Shown: one piece after another, positions 16,320 through 24,670 of the stretch | Position numbering within the stretch: the first letter of the stretch is position 1 | Layout of the letters: the number at the start of each line of letters is the position of its first letter | From: Paraburkholderia kururiensis | GTDB lineage: Bacteria > Pseudomonadota > Gammaproteobacteria > Burkholderiales > Burkholderiaceae | Assembly: GCF_034424375.1 (NCBI RefSeq) | Contig: NZ_CP139965.1 | Location: forward strand, 806,001 to 870,000 | Direction: 5' to 3' | DNA: 64,000 nucleotides | Notes under the pieces: model-generated | The model's database searches: none | Seen by the model: the letters and a program-made list of their open reading frames with translations, nothing else | Told to the model about the DNA's origin: nothing | Made by a program: the position numbers and the translations under genes

Positions 16320-18113
16320 ATGGCTGCTACTGTGGGTGACTTCATCGTCGACCGGCTTTATCACTGGGGCGTGCGCCGCATCTACGGGTATCCCGGCGAC
16401 GGCATCAACGGCGTGTTCGGCGCCTTGAATCGCGCGGGCGGGAAGATCGAATTCATTCAGGCCCGACACGAAGAAATGGCCGCGTTCATGGCCTGCGCCC
16501 ACGCGAAATTCACCGGCGAGCTGGGCGTGTGCATCGCGACCTCCGGCCCGGGGGCTGCGCACCTCATCACGGGTCTCTACGACGCGCGCATGGACCACAT
16601 GCCCGTGCTCGCCATTACCGGACAACAGGCGCGCGCCTCGCTGGGTGGGCACTACCAGCAGGAGCTGGATCTGGTGTCGATGTTCAAGGACGTCGCCGGC
16701 TCCTACGTGCAACTCGCCACGGTGCCGGGCCAGGTGCGGCACCTCGTGGACCGCGCGGTGCGCATCGCGGTGGCCGACCGGCGCGTGACCGCGCTCGTGC
16801 TGCCGAACGATCTGCAGGAATTGCCGTATGAGCCGCCGGGCCGCAAGCACGGAACGGTACATTCGGGCGTGGGCTATTCGCGGCCCAAGGTCGTGCCGCA
16901 ACAAGACGACCTGCAACGCGCCGCGGACGTGCTCAATGCCGGTAAGAAAGTCGCGATGCTGGTGGGCGCGGGCGCGCTGGGCGCCACGGACGAAGTGATC
17001 GCCGTGGCCGACCGCCTGGGCGCGGGCGTGGCGAAAGCGCTGCTCGGCAAGGCCGTCTTGCCCGACGACCTGCCGTGGGTGACGGGGCCGATCGGCCTGC
17101 TCGGCACCTTGCCGAGCTACGACATGATGACCGACTGCGACACGTTCCTGATGGTGGGCTCGGGCTTTCCGTACTCCGAGTTCCTCCCGAAGGAAGGCCA
17201 GGCGCGCGGCGTGCAGATCGACATCAAGGCCGACATGCTGAGCCTGCGTTACCCGATGGAGGTCAACCTGGTGGGCGACACCGCCGAAACGCTGCGCGCG
17301 CTGCTGCCGCTCCTGCACGAGCGCGAGGACACGACGTGGCGCAAGCGCATCGAACGCTGGACCGACTCGTGGTGGAAGACGCTGCACAAGCGCGCGCTGG
17401 AGCCCGCGAAGTCCGAGCGCGGCGTGAACCCGCAGCGCGCCTTCACGGAGCTTTCGCCGCGTCTGCCCGATCAGGCCATCATCACGAGCGATTCGGGATC
17501 CTGCGCAAACTGGTACGCGCGCGACCTCAAGATTCGTCGCGGCATGATGTGCTCGCTTTCGGGCGGCCTCGCGTCGATGGGCGCCGCCGTGCCGTATGCG
17601 ATTGCGGCGAAGTTCGCGCATCCGTCGCGGCCCGTCATCGCGCTGGTGGGCGACGGCGCCATGCAGATGAACAACATGGCCGAACTCATCACCGTGTCGA
17701 AGTACTGGCAGCAGTGGGCCGACCCGCGCTGGATCTGCATGGTGCTCAACAACGAAGACCTGAACCAGGTGACGTGGGAGCAGCGCGTAATGGAAGGCGA
17801 CCCGAAGTTCGATGCTTCGCAGCAGGTGCCGAACGTGCCGTACCACCGCTTCGCGGAACTGATCGGCCTGAAAGGCATTTACGTTTCGGAGCCCGATCAG
17901 ATTGCGCCCGCCTGGGAAGAGGCGCTGGCCTCGAACCGTCCCGTGGTGCTGGAAGTGAAGAGCGACCCCGAAGTGCCGCCGCTGCCGCCGCACGTCACGC
18001 TCGAACAGGCGCGCCACTTCGCGCACATGCTCCTGAAGGGCGACCCGCGCGAAGCCAGTGTGATTGCGGGCACGGCGAAGCAGGTGCTGGCCTCGGTGCT
18101 GCCGGGGCACTAG
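16320..18113 (+). CDS. thiamine pyrophosphate-requiring enzyme, pyruvate oxidase (PoxB)-like
   Basis: ThDP enzyme of 597 residues with the three-domain acetolactate synthase/pyruvate oxidase fold. The N-terminal PYR domain has YGYPGDGINGVFGAL and the cofactor-activating Glu in ARHEEMAAFMA, plus TSGPGAAHLITGLYDA. The middle domain may bind FAD. The C-terminal PP domain has the ThDP/Mg motif GDGAMQMNNMAELIT ending in LNNEDLNQVTWE. PoxB-type pyruvate:quinone oxidoreductase or a related 2-oxoacid decarboxylase is the best guess; the sequence does not separate these. AGGAGG lies eight bases before the ATG. The next gene starts about 40 bases downstream, so the two may be co-transcribed. Confidence 0.88.
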   Translation: MAATVGDFIVDRLYHWGVRRIYGYPGDGINGVFGALNRAGGKIEFIQARHEEMAAFMACAHAKFTGELGVCIATSGPGAAHLITGLYDARMDHMPVLAITGQQARASLGGHYQQELDLVSMFKDVAGSYVQLATVPGQVRHLVDRAVRIAVADRRVTALVLPNDLQELPYEPPGRKHGTVHSGVGYSRPKVVPQQDDLQRAADVLNAGKKVAMLVGAGALGATDEVIAVADRLGAGVAKALLGKAVLPDDLPWVTGPIGLLGTLPSYDMMTDCDTFLMVGSGFPYSEFLPKEGQARGVQIDIKADMLSLRYPMEVNLVGDTAETLRALLPLLHEREDTTWRKRIERWTDSWWKTLHKRALEPAKSERGVNPQRAFTELSPRLPDQAIITSDSGSCANWYARDLKIRRGMMCSLSGGLASMGAAVPYAIAAKFAHPSRPVIALVGDGAMQMNNMAELITVSKYWQQWADPRWICMVLNNEDLNQVTWEQRVMEGDPKFDASQQVPNVPYHRFAELIGLKGIYVSEPDQIAPAWEEALASNRPVVLEVKSDPEVPPLPPHVTLEQARHFAHMLLKGDPREASVIAGTAKQVLASVLPGH

Positions 18114-18151
18114 GATAACGGCGACAGTTGACGCCGTCGCGGGACCCCGGC

Positions 18152-21100
18152 ATGGCGAGCGACAGCACGCGCACCCCTTCACAGTCGGGCGCTACCTCGG
18201 CGCCTTCCGTCGCGCCGCGGCCTGCGCCGCCCGATACGCGCGCCCTGCGCCGCCGCATCTTCGTGGACCTGGGCCGCGCCATCTGGCAGTACCGCAACGT
18301 CACGCTGGTTTCCGTCGCGCTGATGGTCGCGGCGAAACTCGCCGCGGTGGGCGTGCCGCTCGTGCTCAAGCGCATCGTGGACGAGGTGAGTCACCCGTCG
18401 CCGCTTGCGCTCTTTCCTGTCTTTCTCGTGCTGGCCTACGCGATTCTGCGTTTCGTCAGCGGCGCGCTGAACGAAGTGCGCGACGTGGTGTTCAGCGTGG
18501 TGACGCAGCGCACGGTGGCGTCGTTTACCGAGCGCACCTTCGCGCATCTGCATCGCCTGGGCGCGCGCTTTCATGCCACGCGCGAGACGGGCGCCGTGGT
18601 GCGCGACGTGCAGAAGGGCACGGACGGCATCGGCTATCTGCTCGGTATCGCCATCTTCACGATCGTGCCCACGCTGATCGAAATCGGCTCGGTCATCGCG
18701 ATCATGGCGACGAGCTATGCCGCCACGTTCACGGCCATCATCGGCATCACGTTCGTGGTCTACGCGATCTACACGGTGATCTTCACGCGGCGGCGGCTCG
18801 TGCACCAGCGCGCCGTGAACCGGCTGGAGGCGCAGACGGACAGCCGCTTCGTGGACAGCATGCTCAACTACGACACGGTCAAATACTTCGCCACGGAAGA
18901 GCTGGAGACGCGGCGCCTCTCGGGCATTCTCGGCCACTGGATCACGGCGCGCATGGCGAACCAGCGCGCACTTTCCACGCTGCACATCGGCCAGAGCGCG
19001 GTGATTGCGTTCGGCGTGGCGTCCGTGATGCTGCTCGCCGTGCAGTACGTGATGGTGGGCCGCATGAGCGTGGGCGACCTCGTGCTCGTGAACGCGTACA
19101 TCATCCAGGTGTGTCTGCCGCTCAATTCGCTCGGCTTCGTGTTTCGCGAGACCAACGACGCGATGGTGAACGTGGAGCGCATGTTCGGCATTCTCGCGGC
19201 CGAAGGGCGCGTGGGCGAAGACCTGGACGAGCCGGGCGCGCAGCCGCTCGCCATACAGGCGGGCGAGATCGCCTACGACCACGTGGACTTCGGCTACGAC
19301 ACGCAGCGCCAGGTGCTGCACGACATCGATTTTCGTGTGGGCGCGGGAACCTCCGTGGCCGTGGTGGGCGGTAGCGGATCGGGCAAATCCACGCTCGTGA
19401 AGCTGCTGTTCAGGCTGTATCAGCCCACGTCGGGCACCGTGCGCATCGACGGCCAGGACCTGCGCTACGTGACGCAAACCAGCCTGCGCGAAGCCATCGG
19501 CATCGTGCCGCAGGACACGGTGCTCTTCAACGACACGATCGCCTACAACATCGCGTACGGCCGGCCCGGCGCCACGCGCGCGGACGTGGTGCGCGCCGCG
19601 CGCGCGGCGCAGCTGGACAGTTTCATCGAACGTCTGCCCGATCATTACGACACACAGGTGGGCGAGCGCGGCGTGCGGCTTTCGGGCGGCGAGCGGCAAC
19701 GCATCGCCATTGCGCGCGCCATTCTGAAAGACCCGCGCATCATCGTGTTCGACGAGGCCACCTCGGCGCTCGACACGCGTTCGGAACGCGCCATCCAGCT
19801 GGAATTGCAGCGCCTCGCGCAGGGGCGCACGTCCATTACCATCGCGCACCGCCTTTCCACCGTGGTGGACGCGGACACCATTCTGGTCATGGAGCACGGT
19901 CACATCGTGGAGCAGGGCACGCACGAAGCGCTGCTCGCGCGCGAAGGCGTGTACATGAAGATGTGGTCGCTGCAACAGCAGCAGGGCGAACTGGAGCGCG
20001 CGCAACGCAGGCTCGTGGCGCAGCCGGTGGAGCTGGACGAACTCGTGGCCCATGTGGCGGCGCTGGTGCGCACGGACGCCGCGCGCCAGCGTGCCGACTT
20101 CACGACGCTCGTGGCGGAGCCGGGCCTCTTCATTACAGGCGAGCGCGACAAGCTGGCCGGCGTGGTGGCCGAACTGTGCCGCAACGAACTGGCTCATGCG
20201 CTGCGCGGCGGCAGCGTGCAACTGCGCGCGGACCACTTCGGCAACGAGGCATGGCTCACCGTGGTGGGCGCCGGCGACCGGCCCGCCGAGCTTTCGCAGG
20301 AACGCGCGCGAGAGCTGGAGGCGACCATCGTGTCGGCAGGCGGCGGCTTTACGGTGATGCCCGTGCAGACGCGGCTCGCGTATGTGGTCACGTTGCCGTT
20401 GCGGCCGGTGGTGGATGTGCCGGTGGGTACATCGGCGTCGCCGGCGTTGGAGGGTTCGAGGGCGTCCTTCGCTTCGGCGGCGTCGATGCGCGCGCCGGGT
20501 GTGTCGGCAACTACGCCCGCGCAAGCCGCGCCTTCGCAGCCGGCGCGGCATCTTGAAGCCCAGCCGCTGGAGGGCATCGCAGTACTCGCCATCGACGACC
20601 AGGAAGAGACGCGCGATGCGCTGGAGGCCATGCTTTCCTCGATGGGCGCACGCGTGCAGACGGCCCAGGGCGGCGACGATACGCTCGCGATGCTCGAAGG
20701 CGAGGCCATGGACGCCTGGCCCGACGTGCTGGTCTGCGACATCGTGCTCGAACAGGAAGACGGCTTCGACGTGCTGCGCCGCGTGCGCGATCTCGAAGCG
20801 CGGCGCGGGCTGCGCCCCGGCGCCCGGCTGCCCGCCATCGCGTTGACGGGCTACACGCTCACGGAAGACGGCGCGGTGCAGTCGCCCGTGCCGCTTGCCG
20901 GGGTGGGGATGGCGACGCGCGTGCCGGGTGCGGGGGCGAATGGTGGGGCGAATGGCTCGCCGAGTGGCTTGCCGAATGGCGGGCCGAACGGATCTGCGAA
21001 CGGCGCGCAGAACGGCGCATCGCATGGCGCGCAGAGTGGCGCATGGAGTGGCTCGCCGACCGGCACGACGAATGGCTCGCCGACCGGTACGCCGAATGGC

Positions 21101-21226
21101 CACACCGTCGCTGCCGGCTTTGCGGCGCATCTCACCAAGCCTGTGCCTGCCGACCAGCTCATCGATGCGATACGCCGGGTCGCGCGCACGTCACGCACCG
21201 CGCCCGCCGTCTCGCATCCGGCGTAG
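18152..21226 (+). CDS. ABC exporter fused to degenerate HATPase and split receiver domain
   Basis: A 1024-residue multidomain protein. Residues about 25-340 are a six-helix ABC exporter membrane domain of the Atm1/heavy-metal type. Residues 360-600 are the ATPase domain, with Walker A GGSGSGKST (K412), signature LSGGERQ (510-516), Walker B IIVFDEATSALD and H-loop IAHRLST. Residues about 620-750 resemble a histidine-kinase ATPase domain (VVAELCRNELAHAL like an N-box, ending AYVVTLPL) but lack clear G-boxes. Residues 808-1015 are a receiver domain with the DD pair, phospho-acceptor D863, T899 and K996, interrupted between T899 and K996 by about 75 Gly/Asn/Ser/Thr/Pro-rich residues. ATG 18152 is preferred; a TTG at 18128 would add eight residues. 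The fusion hints at phosphorylation-controlled export, which is inference. Confidence 0.85.
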   Translation: MASDSTRTPSQSGATSAPSVAPRPAPPDTRALRRRIFVDLGRAIWQYRNVTLVSVALMVAAKLAAVGVPLVLKRIVDEVSHPSPLALFPVFLVLAYAILRFVSGALNEVRDVVFSVVTQRTVASFTERTFAHLHRLGARFHATRETGAVVRDVQKGTDGIGYLLGIAIFTIVPTLIEIGSVIAIMATSYAATFTAIIGITFVVYAIYTVIFTRRRLVHQRAVNRLEAQTDSRFVDSMLNYDTVKYFATEELETRRLSGILGHWITARMANQRALSTLHIGQSAVIAFGVASVMLLAVQYVMVGRMSVGDLVLVNAYIIQVCLPLNSLGFVFRETNDAMVNVERMFGILAAEGRVGEDLDEPGAQPLAIQAGEIAYDHVDFGYDTQRQVLHDIDFRVGAGTSVAVVGGSGSGKSTLVKLLFRLYQPTSGTVRIDGQDLRYVTQTSLREAIGIVPQDTVLFNDTIAYNIAYGRPGATRADVVRAARAAQLDSFIERLPDHYDTQVGERGVRLSGGERQRIAIARAILKDPRIIVFDEATSALDTRSERAIQLELQRLAQGRTSITIAHRLSTVVDADTILVMEHGHIVEQGTHEALLAREGVYMKMWSLQQQQGELERAQRRLVAQPVELDELVAHVAALVRTDAARQRADFTTLVAEPGLFITGERDKLAGVVAELCRNELAHALRGGSVQLRADHFGNEAWLTVVGAGDRPAELSQERARELEATIVSAGGGFTVMPVQTRLAYVVTLPLRPVVDVPVGTSASPALEGSRASFASAASMRAPGVSATTPAQAAPSQPARHLEAQPLEGIAVLAIDDQEETRDALEAMLSSMGARVQTAQGGDDTLAMLEGEAMDAWPDVLVCDIVLEQEDGFDVLRRVRDLEARRGLRPGARLPAIALTGYTLTEDGAVQSPVPLAGVGMATRVPGAGANGGANGSPSGLPNGGPNGSANGAQNGASHGAQSGAWSGSPTGTTNGSPTGTPNGHTVAAGFAAHLTKPVPADQLIDAIRRVARTSRTAPAVSHPA
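20934..21106 (+). repeat. low-complexity repeat array inside the receiver domain
   Basis: Imperfect tandem units of roughly 12-15 bases built around AATGGC/GCCGAATGG. They encode Asn-Gly-Ser-Pro-Thr-Gly-like residues and split the receiver domain of the ABC fusion protein. All copies stay in frame, so the array is translated as a flexible linker and could vary in length between strains. Confidence 0.7.
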
Positions 21227-21278
21227 CGCGGCAGCGACGCATACAACGACATTCGAACAAGGCAAAGGGAGGCGGCAT

Positions 21279-21779
21279 ATGAATACGCTCGTGGCGTTGT
21301 TCGGCGAAGGCCGGAATCTTGACGCGTTGCAGATGGGCATGCGCTCGCTGGTCGTCTTCTTGCTGGCGCTCGTGCTCGTGCGCATTTCCGGCCGACGTTC
21401 GTTCGGCCAGCGCTCACCGTTCGACTACGTGGTGGGCTTTTTGCTGGGCGCCATTCTGAGCCGCGCAGTGGTGGGCGCGTCGCCGTTCGTGCCCACGGTG
21501 GTGGCGTCGCTCGTGATCGTGGTGCTGCATCGCGCGCTCGCCTGGGCGTGCGTGCATTCGCGTGCGCTGGAACGGATGGTGGTGGGCATCGAGCGCGAGG
21601 TGTTCCATCACGGATGCTTCGACGAAAAGCAGATGGGCGCGGCGCTCATTACGGAAACCGATATCTACGAGAGCGTGCGGCAGTCGCTTGGCGCACGGGA
21701 CCTCGCGCGCGTGGAGGCGGCGATTCTGGAACGTAACGGGCAACTCAGCGTGATTCGAAAGCGCGAAGGGGAGTCGTAG
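21279..21779 (+). CDS. YetF/YcaP-like DUF421 membrane protein
   Basis: A 166-residue protein of the DUF421 family, whose function is poorly defined; YetF-type proteins are linked to membrane or spore stress in Bacillus. Three membrane helices come first (SLVVFLLALVLVRISGRRSF, FDYVVGFLLGAILSRAVVG, TVVASLVIVVLHRALAW). A soluble C-terminal domain follows, with the usual HHGCFDEKQMGAALITETDIYESVRQ pattern and a final NGQLSVIRK strand. AAAGGGAGG lies seven bases before the ATG. It follows the ABC fusion gene by 52 bases and may share its transcript. Confidence 0.88.
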   Translation: MNTLVALFGEGRNLDALQMGMRSLVVFLLALVLVRISGRRSFGQRSPFDYVVGFLLGAILSRAVVGASPFVPTVVASLVIVVLHRALAWACVHSRALERMVVGIEREVFHHGCFDEKQMGAALITETDIYESVRQSLGARDLARVEAAILERNGQLSVIRKREGES

Positions 21780-21814
21780 CGCGCGGCCATGTGGGGTGCC
21801 GCACGCGGCATCAT

Positions 21815-21874
21815 GCGTGAATTTAAGCGTGACTTCACGCGTGACCTCGAGCATGACATCAAGCGTGACGTTCA
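21815..21874 (+). repeat. five tandem 12-base repeats GCGTGACNTCAN
   Basis: Five consecutive 12-base units (starts 21815, 21827, 21839, 21851, 21863) share GCGTGA or GCATGA followed by a variable AT-richer half. The array fills the gap between the DUF421 gene and the convergent glycosyltransferase and supplies the glycosyltransferase stop codon (complement of 21872-21874). It may be slippage-prone or a multi-site binding array. Confidence 0.7.
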
Positions 21875-22855
21875 AGCACGCCGCTGCGGTTCCCCCGACC
21901 CGCCTTCGCCTGCCGCGCGCCGCCGGTGCAGCCACGCCGCGTCGCGGTCCGCGAGCCAGTCGGCGGTGCGTTCGGCGTTGCGCACCTCACGCCGCATGGC
22001 GAGCACGTTGGGGGGCACCACGCGTCGGCGGCGGCACGCCCACATGATGCCGCCCAGCAGTCGCGGCGCATCGTGCCATAACGCGCGCTCGTGCCGCAGC
22101 ACGCGCAGCGCCTTGAGCGTGGCCTTGAGGGCCATCGGCAACGGCAGGCGCAGCCACGCCACCCACGCCGCGTTGCGCGCCAGCATGCGGCGCCGCAATC
22201 CTGCGTCGCGTGCGGGCGATGGATGGTGATGCACCACCATCCGGTCGCAATACACCATGGCGTGGCCGCGCGCGAGCAGATCGAGCGAGACGAGTTCTTC
22301 CTCGCCGCCGATGAAAAACTTCGACTCATAGCCGCCCACTTCGAGAAACGCCGCGCGCCGGAACACGCAGGCGCCGGCCATGTAGCCGGTCAGCAAGGGG
22401 CCGGGCAGCCCCGTGCCGGCGAGCGGGCTCGCGCTCATGCGCTCGCATGTGGCATCGGCGCGCGCGTTTTCGCCTACTACCACCCGCGCGTTGAGCACGG
22501 CGACCTGCGGCGCTTCGTCGAGCACGCGCACGGCGTAGGCAAGCGACCCCGGTTCCCACCACGTGTCGTCGTCGCTGAAGGCGATGTAGTCGGTCTGCGC
22601 GAGGGCTACCGCGTGGTTGCGGCCGGCCGCGCCCAGATTCGCGCCGCACGCCACCACGCGCACCGACGGAAAACGTCCACGCAGGGTTTCGACGGTGGCG
22701 TCCGTGGAGCCGTTGTCCGCGACGATCACGGGCGGACGTTCGGGCAGCGCGAGCAGCCGCGCGACGGTTTCGGTCACTTCGCGCATGCGGTTGTGCGTCA
22801 GCACGATGACGGTGATGCGCGGCACGGACGAGCTTGAGGCAGAGGACAAGGTCAT
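21872..22855 (-). CDS. family 2 glycosyltransferase
   Basis: A 327-residue GT-A enzyme beginning RITVIVLTHNRMREVTETV. It has VADNGSTDATVETL, the metal-binding FSDDDTWWEPG, GYMAGACVFRRAAFLEVGGY and the GGEEELVSLDLLARG acceptor motif. This pattern is close to rhamnosyltransferase-like enzymes, but the donor cannot be told. The ATG overlaps the stop of the NodT gene (ATGA), an unusual partner: it appears to be co-transcribed with a drug efflux system rather than with the glycan operon. Its 3' end runs into the 12-base repeat array. Confidence 0.86.
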   Translation of the reverse strand: MTLSSASSSSVPRITVIVLTHNRMREVTETVARLLALPERPPVIVADNGSTDATVETLRGRFPSVRVVACGANLGAAGRNHAVALAQTDYIAFSDDDTWWEPGSLAYAVRVLDEAPQVAVLNARVVVGENARADATCERMSASPLAGTGLPGPLLTGYMAGACVFRRAAFLEVGGYESKFFIGGEEELVSLDLLARGHAMVYCDRMVVHHHPSPARDAGLRRRMLARNAAWVAWLRLPLPMALKATLKALRVLRHERALWHDAPRLLGGIMWACRRRRVVPPNVLAMRREVRNAERTADWLADRDAAWLHRRRAAGEGGSGEPQRRA

Positions 22856-24669
22856 GGCTGCGGTTTCGATGCGAGAGACGGTGCGGATGGCACGGGTCGC
22901 GCGAAGCGTGGAGGCGGTGCCGCATGCGGCGACGAAGCGGAGAGCGAAGACAACGGCGAGCCCGCTGATTGCGCGAATTTCGACGATTGCGGCGCTTGCG
23001 CTGACGAACCTGCGGACGCCGAACCCGCGGACGCCGAACCCGCGGACGCCGCCTGCCACCCGCCGCCCAGCGCCTTGTACAGCGCGACGAGATCCGTCGT
23101 CACCTGCATGGTTTGTTGAGCGGCCTGCTGCCGGCCCTGCGCAAGCTGGCGTTCCGCGTCCAGCACGTTGATGAACGTCACGAGGCCCTTGCGATAGCTG
23201 TCGCGGGCAAGGTCGAATGCGGCCTGCTCGGCGGCCACGCTGTCGTTGAGCGCGTCGCGGCGCGCCTGGTCGGTGCGATAGACGGCGAGCGCGTTGTCCA
23301 CGTCGCGCAACGCCACGAGCACGGCGCTGCGCCAGGCGAGTGCCGCTTCCGCTTCGCGTGCCTGGCTCAGGCGCAGGTTCGACACGAGTTGCCCGCCCTC
23401 GAAGATGGGCAGCGAAATGGCCGGTCCGAACGAATAGAACAGATGCGACCAGCGGGCGAGGTTGTCTGCGTGGCCCGCGCGCGTGCCCACCTGGCCGGTG
23501 AGCGAAATGTCGGGGTAGAACTGCGCGGTGGCCACGCCGACGTCCGCGGTGGCCGCGTGCAATTCCGCCTCCGCACGGCGCACGTCGGGACGGCGGCGCG
23601 CGAGCGTCGCGGGCAGGCCCACGGGCACCGTGGGCGGCACGGGCGGCACCGCGCCGGGCGTCTGCAAGTCGGCGTCCAGCGCGCCCGGCGCCTCGCCCGC
23701 CAGATACGCGAGACCGTTGAGCGCCTGCGTGATCTGCTGGTCGTAGAGCGGCAGTTGCGCTTCGGTCTGCGCCAGTTGGGCCGACGCGTTCTGCACGTCC
23801 AGCTGGCTCGTCATGCCCACGCTCGCCTGGCTTTGCGTGAGCGTCACGATTTCGCGCTGCTGGTTCACGAGGTCGCTCGCGATGTGCCGAAGCTGCTGCG
23901 CGCCGCGCAGTTGCGCGTAGGTCTGCGCGACTTCGGCTTCGAGCGAAACGAGTGCGTCGTTGCGGCTTTCCATTGCCGCTTCGGTCTGCGCGTTCGCGGC
24001 TTCCACGGACCGCCGCACGCGGCCGAACAGATCCACTTCCCACGAAGCGTCGAAGCCCGCCTGCCAGAGATTGACGGGCGACGTGAGCTGGTCGAGGAAC
24101 TGGTTCGCGCCGCGTTGCACCGAAGGGCCGCCGCGCTGCCCGAGCCGGTTGACCGAGTCGTAGGCGTTCTGTTCCTCCAGCAGACCTTTGATGCCGAGTT
24201 GCTCGCGCGTGTAGCTGGCCGTTGCGCGCACGTTCGGCAGGCCCTGGGCCGCTGCGGACTGCGCTTGCGAGCGCGCCTCGGCAATGCGCAACACGGCTTG
24301 CTGGAGGTCGGGGTTGTCGCGGACGGCGCGGTCGATCAGCGCGTCGAGCGTCGGGTCCTGGAAGGTGTGCCACCAGCGAGGGTCCGGGTCCGAATCCGTG
24401 GTGGGCGACGAATGCGGATGCGCGCCTTGGACGTGCGGCGGGTCGGGTGTCTGCGAGGTTGGCGATGTTGCTGAAGCCGCAGAGGCCGCAGACGTAGCAG
24501 ACGCCTCGCGCTGTACGTCGTGCCACTGGCCGGGCACGTTGGCTGTTGGCGGTTTGAAGTCCGGGCCCACCGTGCAGGCGCTCACGAGCAGCAACGTGGC
24601 AACTGCAAGCGTGCATGCCGCTGCGCTTGTCCGCGCTCGTTGTCCGCTGAAAGAACGGTGCCGCGTCAT
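22852..24669 (-). CDS. NodT/OprM-type outer membrane efflux lipoprotein
   Basis: Outer membrane channel of a tripartite efflux pump, 605 residues. The signal peptide ends in the lipobox LVSAC, with Cys about residue 32 as the lipid-anchored first residue, followed by VGPDFKPP, the NodT hallmark. The TolC-like repeats carry PNVRATASYTREQLG, SWEVDLFGRVRR and the second-repeat FYPDISLTG segment, and RRPDVRRAEAELHAA is diagnostic. It is about 100 residues longer than usual because of an N-terminal Ser/Ala insert and a Ser/Ala/Gly-rich tail with short repeats. ATG 24669 was chosen; a GTG at 24681 is also possible. It overlaps the MFS gene upstream if GTG is used. Confidence 0.9.
   Translation of the reverse strand: MTRHRSFSGQRARTSAAACTLAVATLLLVSACTVGPDFKPPTANVPGQWHDVQREASATSAASAASATSPTSQTPDPPHVQGAHPHSSPTTDSDPDPRWWHTFQDPTLDALIDRAVRDNPDLQQAVLRIAEARSQAQSAAAQGLPNVRATASYTREQLGIKGLLEEQNAYDSVNRLGQRGGPSVQRGANQFLDQLTSPVNLWQAGFDASWEVDLFGRVRRSVEAANAQTEAAMESRNDALVSLEAEVAQTYAQLRGAQQLRHIASDLVNQQREIVTLTQSQASVGMTSQLDVQNASAQLAQTEAQLPLYDQQITQALNGLAYLAGEAPGALDADLQTPGAVPPVPPTVPVGLPATLARRRPDVRRAEAELHAATADVGVATAQFYPDISLTGQVGTRAGHADNLARWSHLFYSFGPAISLPIFEGGQLVSNLRLSQAREAEAALAWRSAVLVALRDVDNALAVYRTDQARRDALNDSVAAEQAAFDLARDSYRKGLVTFINVLDAERQLAQGRQQAAQQTMQVTTDLVALYKALGGGWQAASAGSASAGSASAGSSAQAPQSSKFAQSAGSPLSSLSASSPHAAPPPRFARPVPSAPSLASKPQP
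23006..23050 (-). repeat. three 15-base tandem repeats in the efflux gene
   Basis: Three near-identical units of GAACCCGCGGACGCC encode Ser-Ala-Gly repeats in the C-terminal tail of the NodT-like lipoprotein. The first unit differs by one base. The tail lies beyond the conserved channel domain. Confidence 0.75.
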
Positions 24670-24670
24670 C

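Noticed and set aside
18179..21130. Minus-strand frame of nearly 1000 codons opposite the ABC fusion gene
   Set aside because: It is an antisense shadow of the ABC fusion, with Arg/His-rich composition and no recognisable domain.
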